A stretch of DNA of 34,006 nt, taken from an uncultured Methylococcaceae bacterium. Lineage in GTDB: Bacteria; Pseudomonadota; Gammaproteobacteria; Methylococcales; Methylococcaceae. Numbering within the stretch: position 1 is the stretch's first letter; the number at the start of each line of letters is the position of its first letter. The DNA lies in NCBI GenBank assembly GCA_903934875.1, contig CAIZPP010000100.1:1-34006 (forward strand), in the 5' to 3' direction. The notes under the pieces are model-generated. The model was not told where the DNA came from. It saw only the letters and a list, made by a program, of their open reading frames with translations, and searched no databases. The position numbers and the translations under genes are program-made. Positions 1 to 8,792 of the stretch are shown here, piece after piece.

Positions 1-821
1 GCCAAGTCGGTGTGCCCTACATCGTAGTCTACCTGAACAAGGCGGACATGGTGGACGATGCCGAATTGCTGGAATTGGTGGACATGGAATTAAGGGAGCT
101 TTTGGATAAGTACAATTTCCCAGGGGATAAAACTCCAATCATAATTGGCTCGGCGTTGAAGGCCTTGGAAGGCGATCAGAGTGAAATTGGTGTCCCGTCT
201 ATCATCAAATTAGTGGATGCCTTGGACAGTTATATCCCGATGCCTGAGCGTCCGATTGACGGCACATTCTTGATGCCCATTGAAGACGTGTTCTCGATTT
301 CAGGCCGTGGCACGGTAGTGACGGGACGCATTGAGCGCGGCATCGTCAAAGTTCAGGACGAAGTGGAAATCGTTGGCTTGAAGAATACGGTCAAGACGAC
401 TTGCACGGGTGTGGAAATGTTCCGCAAGCTGTTGGACCAAGGCCAAGCAGGCGACAACGTGGGTGTGTTGTTGCGCGGTACCAAGCGTGAGGATGTAGAG
501 CGCGGTCAAGTGCTGGCGAAGCCTGGTTCCATTAAGCCGCATACCCACTTTGAGGCAGAAATCTATGTGCTCTCAAAAGAAGAAGGCGGTCGCCATACAC
601 CGTTCTTTAACAACTACCGCCCGCAATTCTACTTCCGCACCACCGATGTGACCGGGGCGGTGGAATTGCCTAAAGATGTTGAGATGGTCATGCCGGGGGA
701 TAACATTAAGATCAATGTTAAGTTGATCGCCCCGATAGCGATGGAAGAAGGTTTGCGTTTTGCCATCCGTGAAGGTGGCCGCACCGTAGGCGCAGGCGTG
801 GTTTCTAAGGTAATAGAGTAA
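1..821 (+). CDS. tuf: Elongation factor Tu, 3' part (5' end outside window)
   Basis: EF-Tu delivers aminoacyl-tRNA to the ribosome as a GTP complex. The reading frame is open from base 3 (Q-V-G-V-P-Y-I-V-V), so the apparent GTG at 12 is an internal valine codon and not a start. About 273 of the usual ~395 residues are present. The P-loop and switch regions lie upstream of the window. The guanine-specificity motif NKAD and the later SAL motif are visible at the beginning, followed by beta-barrel domains 2 ([13 protein letters not shown]) and 3 ([13 protein letters not shown]), ending in GVVSKVIE. It lies upstream of tRNA-Trp and secE, as the tuf copy does in many gammaproteobacteria. Identification is certain; whether a second tuf copy exists elsewhere cannot be seen. 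Confidence 0.98.
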   Translation, partial: QVGVPYIVVYLNKADMVDDAELLELVDMELRELLDKYNFPGDKTPIIIGSALKALEGDQSEIGVPSIIKLVDALDSYIPMPERPIDGTFLMPIEDVFSISGRGTVVTGRIERGIVKVQDEVEIVGLKNTVKTTCTGVEMFRKLLDQGQAGDNVGVLLRGTKREDVERGQVLAKPGSIKPHTHFEAEIYVLSKEEGGRHTPFFNNYRPQFYFRTTDVTGAVELPKDVEMVMPGDNIKINVKLIAPIAMEEGLRFAIREGGRTVGAGVVSKVIE

Positions 822-830
822 CAACAACAA

Positions 831-863
831 GGCACTAAGGTTCTATAAGAGAATCTTAGTGCC
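831..863 (+). terminator. Hairpin downstream of tuf (terminator or processing site)
   Basis: A 14-bp stem with one G-T pair (831-844 with 850-863) and a 5-base loop starts 9 bases after the tuf stop. No clear T run follows (CTCAAAGATAAAA), so it may be a weak terminator or an RNA-processing or stability element between tuf and the tRNA rather than a strong intrinsic terminator. Confidence 0.55.
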
Positions 864-881
864 CTCAAAGATAAAAACTAT

Positions 882-957
882 AGGTCAGTAGCTCAATTGG
901 TAGAGCAGCGGTCTCCAAAACCGCAGGTTGGGGGTTCGAGCCCCTCCTGGCCTGCCA
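882..957 (+). tRNA. trpT: tRNA-Trp (anticodon CCA)
   Basis: This is a complete 76-base cloverleaf with an encoded 3' CCA (955-957). The acceptor stem AGGTCAG (882-888) pairs with CTGGCCT (947-953) with one G-T pair. The anticodon stem GCGGT/ACCGC encloses the loop CTCCAAA, with anticodon CCA at 915-917. The T arm carries GGTTCGAGCC. A tRNA-Trp between tuf and secE is the common gammaproteobacterial arrangement, so tuf, tRNA and secE may share a transcript. Confidence 0.97.
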
Positions 958-1015
958 CTTTTTCACGGTCAAGGCGTTAACGTCCTTACCAAATCATTTC
1001 AAGAATGCATTAACC

Positions 1016-1393
1016 ATGGCAGCCCAAGCAGAATCGAATGCGTCGGTGATCGATACAGTTAAACTGGTGTTTGCGATAAGCCTATTGATCACAGGCATAG
1101 CAGGTTTTTATTATTTCGCTTCTTATGCATTGGTATACCGGGTAGTAGGCATATTGGCAGTGTTTGGCCTTGCTGCAGGTCTTGTGTTTACAACGGCCAT
1201 AGGCCGGACAGTCTGGGGCTTTATCACTGAATCCAAAATGGAAGTCAGAAAGGTCATCTGGCCAACGCGTCAAGAAACTATTCAAGCGACTATGTTGGTT
1301 GTCGCTGTAGTGTTTGGTGTGGGGTTGATTCTTTGGCTGATGGATATGGTCCTATTTTGGGCCGTGGGTCTTTTGACTGGGCAGAAGGTGTGA
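1016..1393 (+). CDS. secE: Preprotein translocase subunit SecE
   Basis: SecE is the essential clamp subunit of the SecYEG protein-export channel in the inner membrane. The 125-residue product has the long three-helix gammaproteobacterial form. Hydrophobic segments lie at about residues 14-33, 38-60 and 93-120, separated by the conserved cytoplasmic amphipathic stretch [17 protein letters not shown] that contacts SecY. The stop is one base before the nusG ATG, so the two genes are transcribed and probably translated together. The ATG at 1016 fits the usual M-x-A-Q start; no strong ribosome-binding site is visible. Confidence 0.96.
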   Translation: MAAQAESNASVIDTVKLVFAISLLITGIAGFYYFASYALVYRVVGILAVFGLAAGLVFTTAIGRTVWGFITESKMEVRKVIWPTRQETIQATMLVVAVVFGVGLILWLMDMVLFWAVGLLTGQKV

Positions 1394-1394
1394 G

Positions 1395-1928
1395 ATGGCG
1401 TTACGATGGTATGTCATTCATGCTTATTCGAATTACGAAAACCAAGTTAAAAAAACCCTCGAAGAAAGGGTGAAGCGTAGCGGACTGGAGGAATATTTTG
1501 GCAAAATTCTAGTGCCAACTGAAGAAGTTGTGGAAATGCGCCAAGGGCAGCAACGGAAAAGTGAGAGAAAATTCTTCCCAGGGTATGTCTTGGTACAAAT
1601 GGAATTAAACGATGAAACATGGCATCTTGTAAAGGAAATACCGCGTGTGCTTGGATTCATTGGCGGCACGTCTGACCGGCCAACGCCAATAAGCGAGGAA
1701 GAGGCCGATGCGATATTGAATCGTGTCGAAGCCGGGGTGAACAAACCAAGACCGAAAATATTGTTTGAAGTTGGCGAGGTTGTCAGAGTAATTGAAGGTC
1801 CTTTCAAGGACTTCAATGGAATGGTTGAAGAAGTCAATTACGAAAAAAGCAAGCTTAGAGTATCAGTACTCATCTTTGGCCGATCCACTCCAGTGGAGCT
1901 TGATTTCGGGCAAGTAGAAAAAGCTTGA
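1395..1928 (+). CDS. nusG: Transcription termination/antitermination factor NusG
   Basis: NusG binds RNA polymerase and links it to Rho or to the leading ribosome. The 177-residue protein starts with the canonical [22 protein letters not shown] of the NGN domain and contains [10 protein letters not shown]. It ends in a KOW domain beginning near [21 protein letters not shown]. Length and both domains are normal. It starts one base after secE, the classic secE-nusG operon. Confidence 0.98.
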   Translation: MALRWYVIHAYSNYENQVKKTLEERVKRSGLEEYFGKILVPTEEVVEMRQGQQRKSERKFFPGYVLVQMELNDETWHLVKEIPRVLGFIGGTSDRPTPISEEEADAILNRVEAGVNKPRPKILFEVGEVVRVIEGPFKDFNGMVEEVNYEKSKLRVSVLIFGRSTPVELDFGQVEKA

Positions 1929-1973
1929 TCCAGCACAGGCCAAGTCATACCGGTAGGTGCTGTTTATATCAAC

Positions 1974-2003
1974 GGGGAGCTTGTTTATGCAAGCGTTGGA
2001 CCC
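1974..2003 (+). promoter_or_regulatory. Probable L1-binding operator in the rplK leader
   Basis: In the 90-base gap between nusG and rplK, GGG (1975-1977) pairs with CCC (2001-2003) and GCTTG (1979-1983) pairs with CAAGC (1990-1994). This leaves an asymmetric internal loop with GTTGGA on the 3' side. That two-stem shape with an asymmetric loop resembles the ribosomal-protein L1 target on its own L11-L1 mRNA and on 23S rRNA. It lies 15 bases before the rplK start, where L1 feedback acts in E. coli. The assignment rests on shape and position. Confidence 0.6.
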
Positions 2004-2018
2004 ATAAGAGAGAATTCA

Positions 2019-2450
2019 ATGGCAAAAAAAATCACTGGCTACATTAAATTACAAGTAAAAGCGGGAGAGGCGAACCCTAGCCCACCTATTGGCCCTGCCT
2101 TGGGTCAGCGTGGTGTAAACATCATGGAGTTTTGCAAAACGTTTAATGCGCAAACTCAGAATGTAGAGAAAGGGATGCCGTTGCCGGTCGTAATCACTGT
2201 TTACAGTGACCGCAGTTTTACCTTTATCACCAAAACCCCTCCTGCTACCTACCTGCTAAAGAAAGCGGTTGGATTAAAGAGCGGCAGCCCAAAACCAAAC
2301 ACCAATAAAGTTGGTAAGATCAACCGGGAACAACTCGAGGGCATTGCTACGGCAAAAATGCCGGATCTGACAGCCTCAGATTTAAATGCAGCCGTCCGCA
2401 CAATAGCGGGAAGCGCTCGTAGCATGGGTCTTGATGTGGAGGGTGTGTGA
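2019..2450 (+). CDS. rplK: 50S ribosomal protein L11
   Basis: L11 forms the stalk base of the large subunit, binds the GTPase-centre rRNA and is needed for RelA-dependent stringent signalling. The 143-residue product shows the family N-terminus [22 protein letters not shown] with its proline-rich motif and the C-terminal rRNA-binding domain ([19 protein letters not shown]). An AAGAGAGA ribosome-binding site precedes the ATG. Its stop overlaps the rplA start, so L11 and L1 are translationally coupled and probably controlled together by the L1 operator upstream. Confidence 0.98.
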   Translation: MAKKITGYIKLQVKAGEANPSPPIGPALGQRGVNIMEFCKTFNAQTQNVEKGMPLPVVITVYSDRSFTFITKTPPATYLLKKAVGLKSGSPKPNTNKVGKINREQLEGIATAKMPDLTASDLNAAVRTIAGSARSMGLDVEGV

Positions 2451-3145
2451 TGGCTAAACTTACGAAAAGAATGAAGGCAATTCAGGAAAAAGTCGATACT
2501 GCTAAGACTTACCAAGCATTGGATGCTTTCAGCTTGCTGAAGTCGCTACCAAAAATAAAATTTGTTGAATCTATTGATGTTGCGGTGAATTTGGGCGTAG
2601 ATCCAAGAAAGTCTGATCAAGCAGTGCGTGGCGCAACCGTTTTGCCTCGTGGAACCGGTAAGTTAGTCCGCGTGGCTGTTTTTGCACAAGGCGCGAATGC
2701 CGATGCGGCAAGGGCTGCAGGAGCTGAAGTGGTTGGCATGGATGATTTGGCGGCGCAAGTCAAGGCAGGGGATTTGAATTTCGATGTTGTGATTGCTTCC
2801 CCCGATGCAATGCGTGTTGTGGGCCAGCTAGGTCAAATATTAGGTCCGCGTGGACTAATGCCCAATCCTAAAGTAGGTACCGTGACTCCAGATGTGGCGA
2901 CCGCAGTGAAAAATGCCAAGGCAGGGCAGGTTCGCTACCGTACCGACAAAAAAGGAATTATCCACAGCACGATAGGCAAGGGCGATTTTGAGGATAGTGC
3001 GCTCAAGGAAAATCTCGAAGCCTTGATTGCTGACCTTAAAAAACTGAAACCTGCCACGTCCAAAGGTATCTATGTGAAAAAGATCACGGTTTCATCGACC
3101 ATGGGGCCGGGGTTGGCTATTGATCAAGCCAGTTTGGTCACCTAA
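2450..3145 (+). CDS. rplA: 50S ribosomal protein L1
   Basis: L1 forms the mobile stalk at the ribosomal E site and represses its own L11-L1 mRNA. The 231-residue protein begins [16 protein letters not shown] and contains the family signature around [26 protein letters not shown] lies directly before the ATG in frame, but the ATG at 2450 gives the family N-terminus and shares its A with the rplK stop, a classic coupling overlap. A 208-base leader separates it from rplJ. Confidence 0.98.
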   Translation: MAKLTKRMKAIQEKVDTAKTYQALDAFSLLKSLPKIKFVESIDVAVNLGVDPRKSDQAVRGATVLPRGTGKLVRVAVFAQGANADAARAAGAEVVGMDDLAAQVKAGDLNFDVVIASPDAMRVVGQLGQILGPRGLMPNPKVGTVTPDVATAVKNAKAGQVRYRTDKKGIIHSTIGKGDFEDSALKENLEALIADLKKLKPATSKGIYVKKITVSSTMGPGLAIDQASLVT

Positions 3146-3152
3146 CATAAAA

Positions 3153-3240
3153 GACTTTGGGTTGTCCGGTTTCGACCGGCAACCGTCAAAGACCGCAGGC
3201 GGGTTGAACCCTTAATTGCAAGCCCTGCGCAGACGGTGTA
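3153..3240 (+). promoter_or_regulatory. Ribosomal protein L10 leader (autoregulatory)
   Basis: The first part of the rplA-rplJ gap folds into a stem CTTTG/CAAAG (3155-3159 with 3187-3191). This is capped by a hairpin GGTTG-CCGGT / ACCGG-CAACC (3160-3184) with a TTCG loop. It is followed by AAAGACCGCAGGCGG and, further on, GCGCAGACGGTG. These purine-rich conserved pieces around an internal loop match what is known of the L10(L12)4 binding site that represses rplJL translation. The assignment is by motif and position. Confidence 0.65.
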
Positions 3241-3261
3241 CTGAAGCCTATCAGGGCAAAG

Positions 3262-3307
3262 GAGCCGTAAAGATGTCCCTGGGAATTTTCAGGGATTTTG
3301 TTGGCTC
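3262..3307 (+). promoter_or_regulatory. Attenuator-like nested hairpin before rplJ
   Basis: An inner hairpin TCCCTG/CAGGGA (3276-3281 with 3290-3295) is followed directly by TTTTGTTG. It sits inside an outer stem GAGCC/GGCTC (3262-3266 with 3303-3307). The inner hairpin plus T-rich tail looks like a terminator that the outer pairing could compete with. It probably belongs to the L10 regulatory leader. The two pairings are seen; their use as a switch is inferred. Confidence 0.4.
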
Positions 3308-3353
3308 TGGATGGTTCCCAAAAACTATTCAGACAAACTGCCGGAGGTAAATC

Positions 3354-3887
3354 GTGGCACTTAAATTAGATGACAAAAAAGCAGTCGTCACAGAAGTTGC
3401 TGCCATTGCCGCTCAAGCACATTCCGCAGTTGCTGCGGAATACCGTGGATTGACAGTTTACCAGCTTACCACCCTTCGCAAACAAGCGCGCGAGGCTAAT
3501 GTTTATCTTCGGGTAATCAAGAACACCTTGGCGCGTAAGGCTGTTGAGGGAACCGATTTTGCTTGTATGCAAAAGGCTCTGGTTGGCCCCTTAATACTTG
3601 CATTCTCATTGGAAGATCCGGGTGCGGCTGCGCGAGTCATTAGCGCATTCGCCAAGGAAAAGGAGAACGACAAGTTAGTGGTCAAATTGGTCGCCGTTGG
3701 CGGAAAGTTGTATGGCGCATCCGAGCTGGAAAGACTGTCGAAACTGCCTACCCGCGATCAGGCGATTAGTATCCTTATGGGTACCATGAAAGCGCCGATT
3801 GAAAAGTTCGTAAGAACTGTGGCAGAACCCCACGCGAAGCTTGCCCGCACTGTGGCTGCAATTCGCGACCTGAAACAAGCCGCTTGA
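3354..3887 (+). CDS. rplJ: 50S ribosomal protein L10
   Basis: L10 anchors the L7/L12 dimers to the ribosomal stalk and, as the L10-L12 complex, represses its own mRNA. The 177-residue product shows the N-terminal rRNA-binding domain with [39 protein letters not shown]-type features and a C-terminal helix ([21 protein letters not shown]) that holds L12. The start is a GTG at 3354 with a strong GGAGG eight bases upstream (3343-3347). It is paired with rplL 37 bases downstream. Confidence 0.98.
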   Translation: MALKLDDKKAVVTEVAAIAAQAHSAVAAEYRGLTVYQLTTLRKQAREANVYLRVIKNTLARKAVEGTDFACMQKALVGPLILAFSLEDPGAAARVISAFAKEKENDKLVVKLVAVGGKLYGASELERLSKLPTRDQAISILMGTMKAPIEKFVRTVAEPHAKLARTVAAIRDLKQAA

Positions 3888-3924
3888 ACGGCTTAAAGCA
3901 CAACAGATTAAACTGGAGTTACAA

Positions 3925-4299
3925 ATGGCATTATCAAATGTAGAAATTCTAGAAGCGATAGCCGAAAAGACCGTGATGGAGATAGTCGAACTGATTACCC
4001 TGATGGAAGAGAAGTTCGGTGTCAGCGCTGCCGCACCCGTGGCAGCCGCTAGCGGTCCAGCCGCACCCGCTACCGTAGTTGAAGAACAGACCGAATTCGA
4101 CGTTATTTTGAGCAGCTTCGGTGCAAATAAAGTGGGTGTGATCAAGGTTATCCGTGAAATCACCGGGCTTGGATTAAAAGAAGCAAAGGATTTGGTTGAG
4201 GGCGCTCCCTCAACCGTTAAGGAAGCCATCAGCAAGGCTGATGCAGATGGCATTAAGAAAAAATTGGAAGAGGCAGGTGCTACGGTAACCATCAAATAA
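3925..4299 (+). CDS. rplL: 50S ribosomal protein L7/L12
   Basis: L7/L12 is the multicopy stalk protein that recruits translation GTPases. The 124 residues follow the family layout: a helical dimerisation domain at about 1-35 ([18 protein letters not shown]), an alanine- and proline-rich hinge at about 38-55, and a globular C-terminal domain with [20 protein letters not shown], the factor-binding face. A GGAG ribosome-binding site lies at 3914-3917. It follows rplJ and ends before an attenuator hairpin that would lower read-through into rpoB. Confidence 0.98.
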   Translation: MALSNVEILEAIAEKTVMEIVELITLMEEKFGVSAAAPVAAASGPAAPATVVEEQTEFDVILSSFGANKVGVIKVIREITGLGLKEAKDLVEGAPSTVKEAISKADADGIKKKLEEAGATVTIK

Positions 4300-4334
4300 G
4301 TTTGATTTACTTAGTCCTTGATTTAGCGCCATTG

Positions 4335-4363
4335 GGCTGACAGCGATGAGCTGTCGGCCTTTT
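4335..4363 (+). terminator. rplL-rpoB attenuator hairpin
   Basis: GGCTGACAGC (4335-4344) pairs with GCTGTCGGCC (4350-4359) with one G-T pair across a 5-base loop, followed by TTTT (4360-4363). A partial terminator between rplL and rpoB is well known in E. coli, where it makes ribosomal-protein transcripts more abundant than polymerase transcripts. The short T run fits partial rather than full termination. Another 192 bases without a visible gene lie between it and rpoB. Confidence 0.8.
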
Positions 4364-4555
4364 GGCGTACATCAAAATATATAATCAGACGGGACATTAC
4401 CGTCAAAACCCATCCTATCGGGCTGAACAAAAGCATGTAGTCAAGTCAGGCTGAAATAGATTAGTTGTCTTTATGAAGGAATATTGCACCGTGGTATCTT
4501 TCGTGACAGACGCAGCAGTGGTTAGTTGAAGCAAATATTTAGGTAAGGAACCAAC

Positions 4556-7500
4556 ATGGCATATTCTTTTACCGAGAAAAAACGCATACGCAAAAGTTTT
4601 GGAAAGCGCCAAGACGTTCTCGATGTACCCTATCTTTTGGCAACCCAGGTCGATTCCTACAAAAAGTTTTTGCAGGCCGAAGTACCTCATTCACGCCGTG
4701 CAGATGATGGTTTGCATGCCGCTTTGAAATCGGTGTTTCCTATTGAAAGCCATTCAGGCTTAGCGGTGCTTGAATATGTGAGTTATCGCTTAGGTGAGCC
4801 GACGTTTGATGTCAAGGAGTGCCAGCAACGGGGAACTACCTACGCGGCTCCGTTGCGAGTATTGGTGCGTCTTGTCATTTATGACAAAGATGCGCCGGCA
4901 GGATCGAAAGTGGTAAAGGATATCAAGGAGCAAGAGATTTATATGGGAGAAATTCCGCTGATGACGGATACCGGAACATTCGTGATCAACGGCACTGAGC
5001 GGGTTATCGTCTCGCAGCTACACCGATCGCCAGGCGTGTTTTTCGACCATGACCGCGGTAAAACCCATTCTTCAGGCAAGCTACTTTTCAACGCACGGAT
5101 CATACCGTATCGCGGTTCTTGGTTGGATTTTGAATTTGACCACAAAGATTGCGTGTATGTACGCATAGACCGCAGGCGGAAGCTACCCGGAACAGTTTTG
5201 CTACGCGCATTGGGTTTTGACAATGAAAGCATAATCAAGCTATTTTTTGAAACCAACCAATATGTGTTTTCTGCCAGTGAAATTTATCTGGAGTTGATTC
5301 CAGAACGCCTCAGAGGGGATATAGCCAGCTTCGATATCAAGGTTGAGGACAAGGTTATTGTAGAAAAAGGCCAACGCATTACATCGCGGCACATACGCCA
5401 GCTAGAAAAAGCTGGCATCAGTAGAATGGAAGTGCCACGCGATTATCTGCATGGCAAAATTCTGGCAAACAATGTCATTGATCCAAACACCGGCGAACTG
5501 GTTGCCAAAGTTAATGATGAAATAACAGATGACCTTATCAACAAAATGGTCGCTGCTGGAATATCCACGGTCGATTGTTTGTTTGTGAATGATTTGGATC
5601 GTGGTCCGTATATTTCCAATGCAATGCGTATCGACACGACGGAAACCCAGTTGGATGCACTGGTGGAAATTTACCGCATGATGCGTCCTGGTGAGCCGCC
5701 GACGAAGGAGGCCGCACAGGCACTGTTTGACAATTTGTTTTTTACCCATGACCGTTACGACCTTTCCGCCGTTGGGCGGATGAAGTTCAATCGGCGGCTT
5801 GGGCGCATAGAAATCGTAGGCTCAGGCATATTATCCAAAGAGGATATCATTGATGTCCTGCGCGAACTCATCAATATTCGCAACGGGAACGGCCAAGTAG
5901 ACGACATCGACCACTTGGGAAATCGCCGTGTGCGTTCGGTGGGAGAAATGGTGGAAAACCAATTTCGCCTAGGACTTGTGCGCGTTGAGCGCGCAGTCAA
6001 AGAACGCCTTACCCTAGCCGATTCGGAAGGGTTAATGCCGCAGGAAATCATCAACGCTAAGCCTGTGGCTGCCTCAATTAAGGAGTTTTTCGGCTCTAGC
6101 CAGTTGTCCCAGTTCATGGACCAAAGCAATCCATTGTCGGAGATTACCCACAAGCGGCGCGTCTCGGCATTGGGTCCGGGGGGGTTAGCGCGTGAAAGAG
6201 CCGGTTTTGAAGTCCGTGACGTCCATACCACGCACTATGGACGGGTTTGCCCTATCGAAACTCCTGAAGGACCAAACATCGGCTTGATCAATTCGCTTGC
6301 CGTATATGCGCGTACCAACGAATATGGTTTTTTGGAAACCCCTTATCGCAAAGTATATGATTGCCGTGTAACCGACGAAATCGAGTATTTGTCGGCCATA
6401 GAAGAAGGAAAGTACTATATCGCCCAAGCCAGTGCCGCAGTCGATGAGAACGGAAAACTGAAGGATGAATTGGTTTCAAGCCGTTATAAGGATGAGTTTA
6501 CCCTGGCCTCTCCAGAGAAGATTAATTACATGGATGTATCCTCTAAGCAAATAGTGTCTGTTGCGGCCGCGCTTATCCCTTTCCTAGAACACGACGATGC
6601 CAACCGTGCGTTGATGGGTTCCAATATGCAGCGTCAGGCGGTGCCGACCTTGAGGACGGAAAAGCCACTAGTCGGCACAGGTATAGAGCGAATTGTGGCG
6701 AAGGACTCCGGGGTCGCGGTTATCGCACGACGCGGTGGGAAGATTGAGTCGGTTGATGCCAGTCGTATAGTGGTGCGCGTCAATGACGGAGAAACCGAGA
6801 CGGGTATCCTTGGCGTGGATATCTACAATCTGACCAAGTATACCCGTTCCAACCAGAACACATGTATTAACCAAAGGCCGTTGGTTAAACCGGGTGACTT
6901 AATATCGAAGAATGACATCCTCGCAGACGGCCCGTCTACCGACATGGGTGAATTGGCATTGGGCCAAAACCTGCTGGTAGCCTTTATGCCATGGAATGGT
7001 TACAACTTCGAGGACTCCATCTTGATTTCGGAGCGCGTGGTGCAGGAGGATCGCTTTACTACTATCCATATCGAGGAAAAGACTTGCGTAGCCCGAGACA
7101 CCAAGCTGGGGCCGGAGGAAATCACTGCTGACATCCCCAATGTTGGTGAGGCCGCATTGGCCAAGCTTGACGAATCGGGCATCGTTTTCATCGGTGCCGA
7201 GGTGAAGGCGGGAGACATTCTGGTTGGAAAAGTCACACCCAAAGGTGAAACCCAGTTAACGCCAGAAGAGAAATTATTGCGGGCAATTTTCGGGGAAAAG
7301 GCCTCCGATGTGAAAGACACATCCTTGCGCGTGCCATCAGGCATGGACGGAACCGTGATTGATGTGCAAGTCTTTACCCGTGACGGTGTAAAAAAAGACC
7401 AGCGCGCCAAAGAAATTGAAGAAAAACAAATCGAGCAGGTCAAAAAAGACTTGGGGGACCAGTTGCGCATTATCGAAAAGGATATCTTTGACCGTGCGGA

Positions 7501-8632
7501 GCAATTACTCTCTGGGAAAGTTTCTGAATCCGGGCCTGGCGGTTTGAGATCGGGGAAAGTGATAGACAAACCGTATCTGGAATCAATCAAACCATCACAA
7601 TGGCTGGAAATCCGCCTGCAAGACGAGGAAACCAATCTTCAGTTGGAAGCCGTCGCCGAACAGATACAACAGCAGCGCGAGGAAATGAACCGACGTTTGG
7701 AAGAAAAGAAAAGGAAGATAACTATGGGTGATGACCTAGCCCCAGGTGTGCTGAAGATGGTCAAAGTCTATTTGGCTGTCAAGCGGCGCATTCAGCCCGG
7801 AGATAAGATGGCCGGGCGACATGGCAACAAGGGTGTCATCTCACAAATTGTTCCGGTGGAAGATATGCCTTACAGTGCTGACGGCACTCCAGTGGATATC
7901 GTGCTCAATCCCTTGGGCGTGCCTTCCCGAATGAATGTTGGACAGGTGTTGGAAACCCATCTGGGTTGGGCCGCAAAGGGTTTGGGCCACAAGATTGGCA
8001 GGATGCTGGAGGCCAAAGCAAAAATTCAGGACATACGCAGTTTTCTTGATGAAATATACAACACTAGAGGCAAGCGTGAAGATATCGGTTCGCTGACAGA
8101 TGCGGAAGTCATCGAACTCGCAACCAATTTGCGCAATGGTGTGCCTATGGCTACCCCCGTGTTCGATGGAGCCATCGAAGAGGACATAAGAGAAATGCTG
8201 CGGCTGGCGGATCTCCCTGAATCAGGCCAAACTCGTTTGTTTGACGGTCGTACTGGTGATGAGTTTGAGCGTAATGTAACCGTGGGCTACATGTATATGC
8301 TAAAGTTGAACCACTTGGTCGATGACAAGATGCATGCCCGTTCCACCGGGCCTTACAGTCTGGTAACCCAACAGCCTTTGGGGGGCAAGGCGCAGTTTGG
8401 CGGTCAGAGGTTTGGGGAAATGGAAGTTTGGGCACTGGAAGCCTATGGTGCCGCCTACACTTTGCAAGAAATGCTTACGGTAAAATCTGACGATGTCAAT
8501 GGTCGCACAAAGATGTATAAAAATATCGTTGATGGTGACCACCGGATGGAGGCCGCGATGCCTGAATCTTTCAATGTGTTGATCAAGGAAATCCGCTCCT
8601 TGGCGATCAACATTGAACTAGAACAAGAGTAG
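4556..8632 (+). CDS. rpoB: DNA-directed RNA polymerase subunit beta
   Basis: The beta subunit forms one pincer of RNA polymerase and much of the active-site wall. The 1358-residue product is close to the E. coli length of 1342. Starting at [18 protein letters not shown], it contains all recognisable blocks, including the rifampicin pocket [22 protein letters not shown]. In that pocket, residues D522, H532 and S537 (E. coli D516, H526 and S531) are the sensitive-type residues. Later blocks include [12 protein letters not shown] and the C-terminal clamp segment [27 protein letters not shown] ribosome-binding site lies at 4544-4549. It is followed by rpoC after 160 bases containing a small repeat array. 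Confidence 0.99.
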   Translation: MAYSFTEKKRIRKSFGKRQDVLDVPYLLATQVDSYKKFLQAEVPHSRRADDGLHAALKSVFPIESHSGLAVLEYVSYRLGEPTFDVKECQQRGTTYAAPLRVLVRLVIYDKDAPAGSKVVKDIKEQEIYMGEIPLMTDTGTFVINGTERVIVSQLHRSPGVFFDHDRGKTHSSGKLLFNARIIPYRGSWLDFEFDHKDCVYVRIDRRRKLPGTVLLRALGFDNESIIKLFFETNQYVFSASEIYLELIPERLRGDIASFDIKVEDKVIVEKGQRITSRHIRQLEKAGISRMEVPRDYLHGKILANNVIDPNTGELVAKVNDEITDDLINKMVAAGISTVDCLFVNDLDRGPYISNAMRIDTTETQLDALVEIYRMMRPGEPPTKEAAQALFDNLFFTHDRYDLSAVGRMKFNRRLGRIEIVGSGILSKEDIIDVLRELINIRNGNGQVDDIDHLGNRRVRSVGEMVENQFRLGLVRVERAVKERLTLADSEGLMPQEIINAKPVAASIKEFFGSSQLSQFMDQSNPLSEITHKRRVSALGPGGLARERAGFEVRDVHTTHYGRVCPIETPEGPNIGLINSLAVYARTNEYGFLETPYRKVYDCRVTDEIEYLSAIEEGKYYIAQASAAVDENGKLKDELVSSRYKDEFTLASPEKINYMDVSSKQIVSVAAALIPFLEHDDANRALMGSNMQRQAVPTLRTEKPLVGTGIERIVAKDSGVAVIARRGGKIESVDASRIVVRVNDGETETGILGVDIYNLTKYTRSNQNTCINQRPLVKPGDLISKNDILADGPSTDMGELALGQNLLVAFMPWNGYNFEDSILISERVVQEDRFTTIHIEEKTCVARDTKLGPEEITADIPNVGEAALAKLDESGIVFIGAEVKAGDILVGKVTPKGETQLTPEEKLLRAIFGEKASDVKDTSLRVPSGMDGTVIDVQVFTRDGVKKDQRAKEIEEKQIEQVKKDLGDQLRIIEKDIFDRAEQLLSGKVSESGPGGLRSGKVIDKPYLESIKPSQWLEIRLQDEETNLQLEAVAEQIQQQREEMNRRLEEKKRKITMGDDLAPGVLKMVKVYLAVKRRIQPGDKMAGRHGNKGVISQIVPVEDMPYSADGTPVDIVLNPLGVPSRMNVGQVLETHLGWAAKGLGHKIGRMLEAKAKIQDIRSFLDEIYNTRGKREDIGSLTDAEVIELATNLRNGVPMATPVFDGAIEEDIREMLRLADLPESGQTRLFDGRTGDEFERNVTVGYMYMLKLNHLVDDKMHARSTGPYSLVTQQPLGGKAQFGGQRFGEMEVWALEAYGAAYTLQEMLTVKSDDVNGRTKMYKNIVDGDHRMEAAMPESFNVLIKEIRSLAINIELEQE

Positions 8633-8636
8633 GGAC

Positions 8637-8694
8637 GGGTTCTGAACCCGCCCGTACATGAGGTTCTGGACCTGCATGATGAGGTTCAGAACCC
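8637..8694 (+). repeat. Three short palindromes between rpoB and rpoC
   Basis: Three near-identical 11-mers that are each almost self-complementary lie at 8638-8648 (GGTTCTGAACC), 8662-8672 (GGTTCTGGACC) and 8683-8693 (GGTTCAGAACC), 24 and 21 bases apart. The first and third also form a perfect 12-bp inverted repeat with each other (8637-8648 with 8683-8694), enclosing the middle copy. The block starts 4 bases after the rpoB stop and could form alternative RNA hairpins. Confidence 0.7.
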
Positions 8695-8792
8695 CCATCG
8701 TACAAAATATCGCCGTACGCCACCAAGTGAGTGGAAGCCGAATGCCAGGGCTGATCTGGCGGTCAGAATTGAAGATTTAGGAGACCAGTCCC

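Noticed and set aside
6086-6190. Rifampicin-resistance substitutions in rpoB
   Set aside because: All key pocket residues (D522, H532, S537 here) are the sensitive-type residues.
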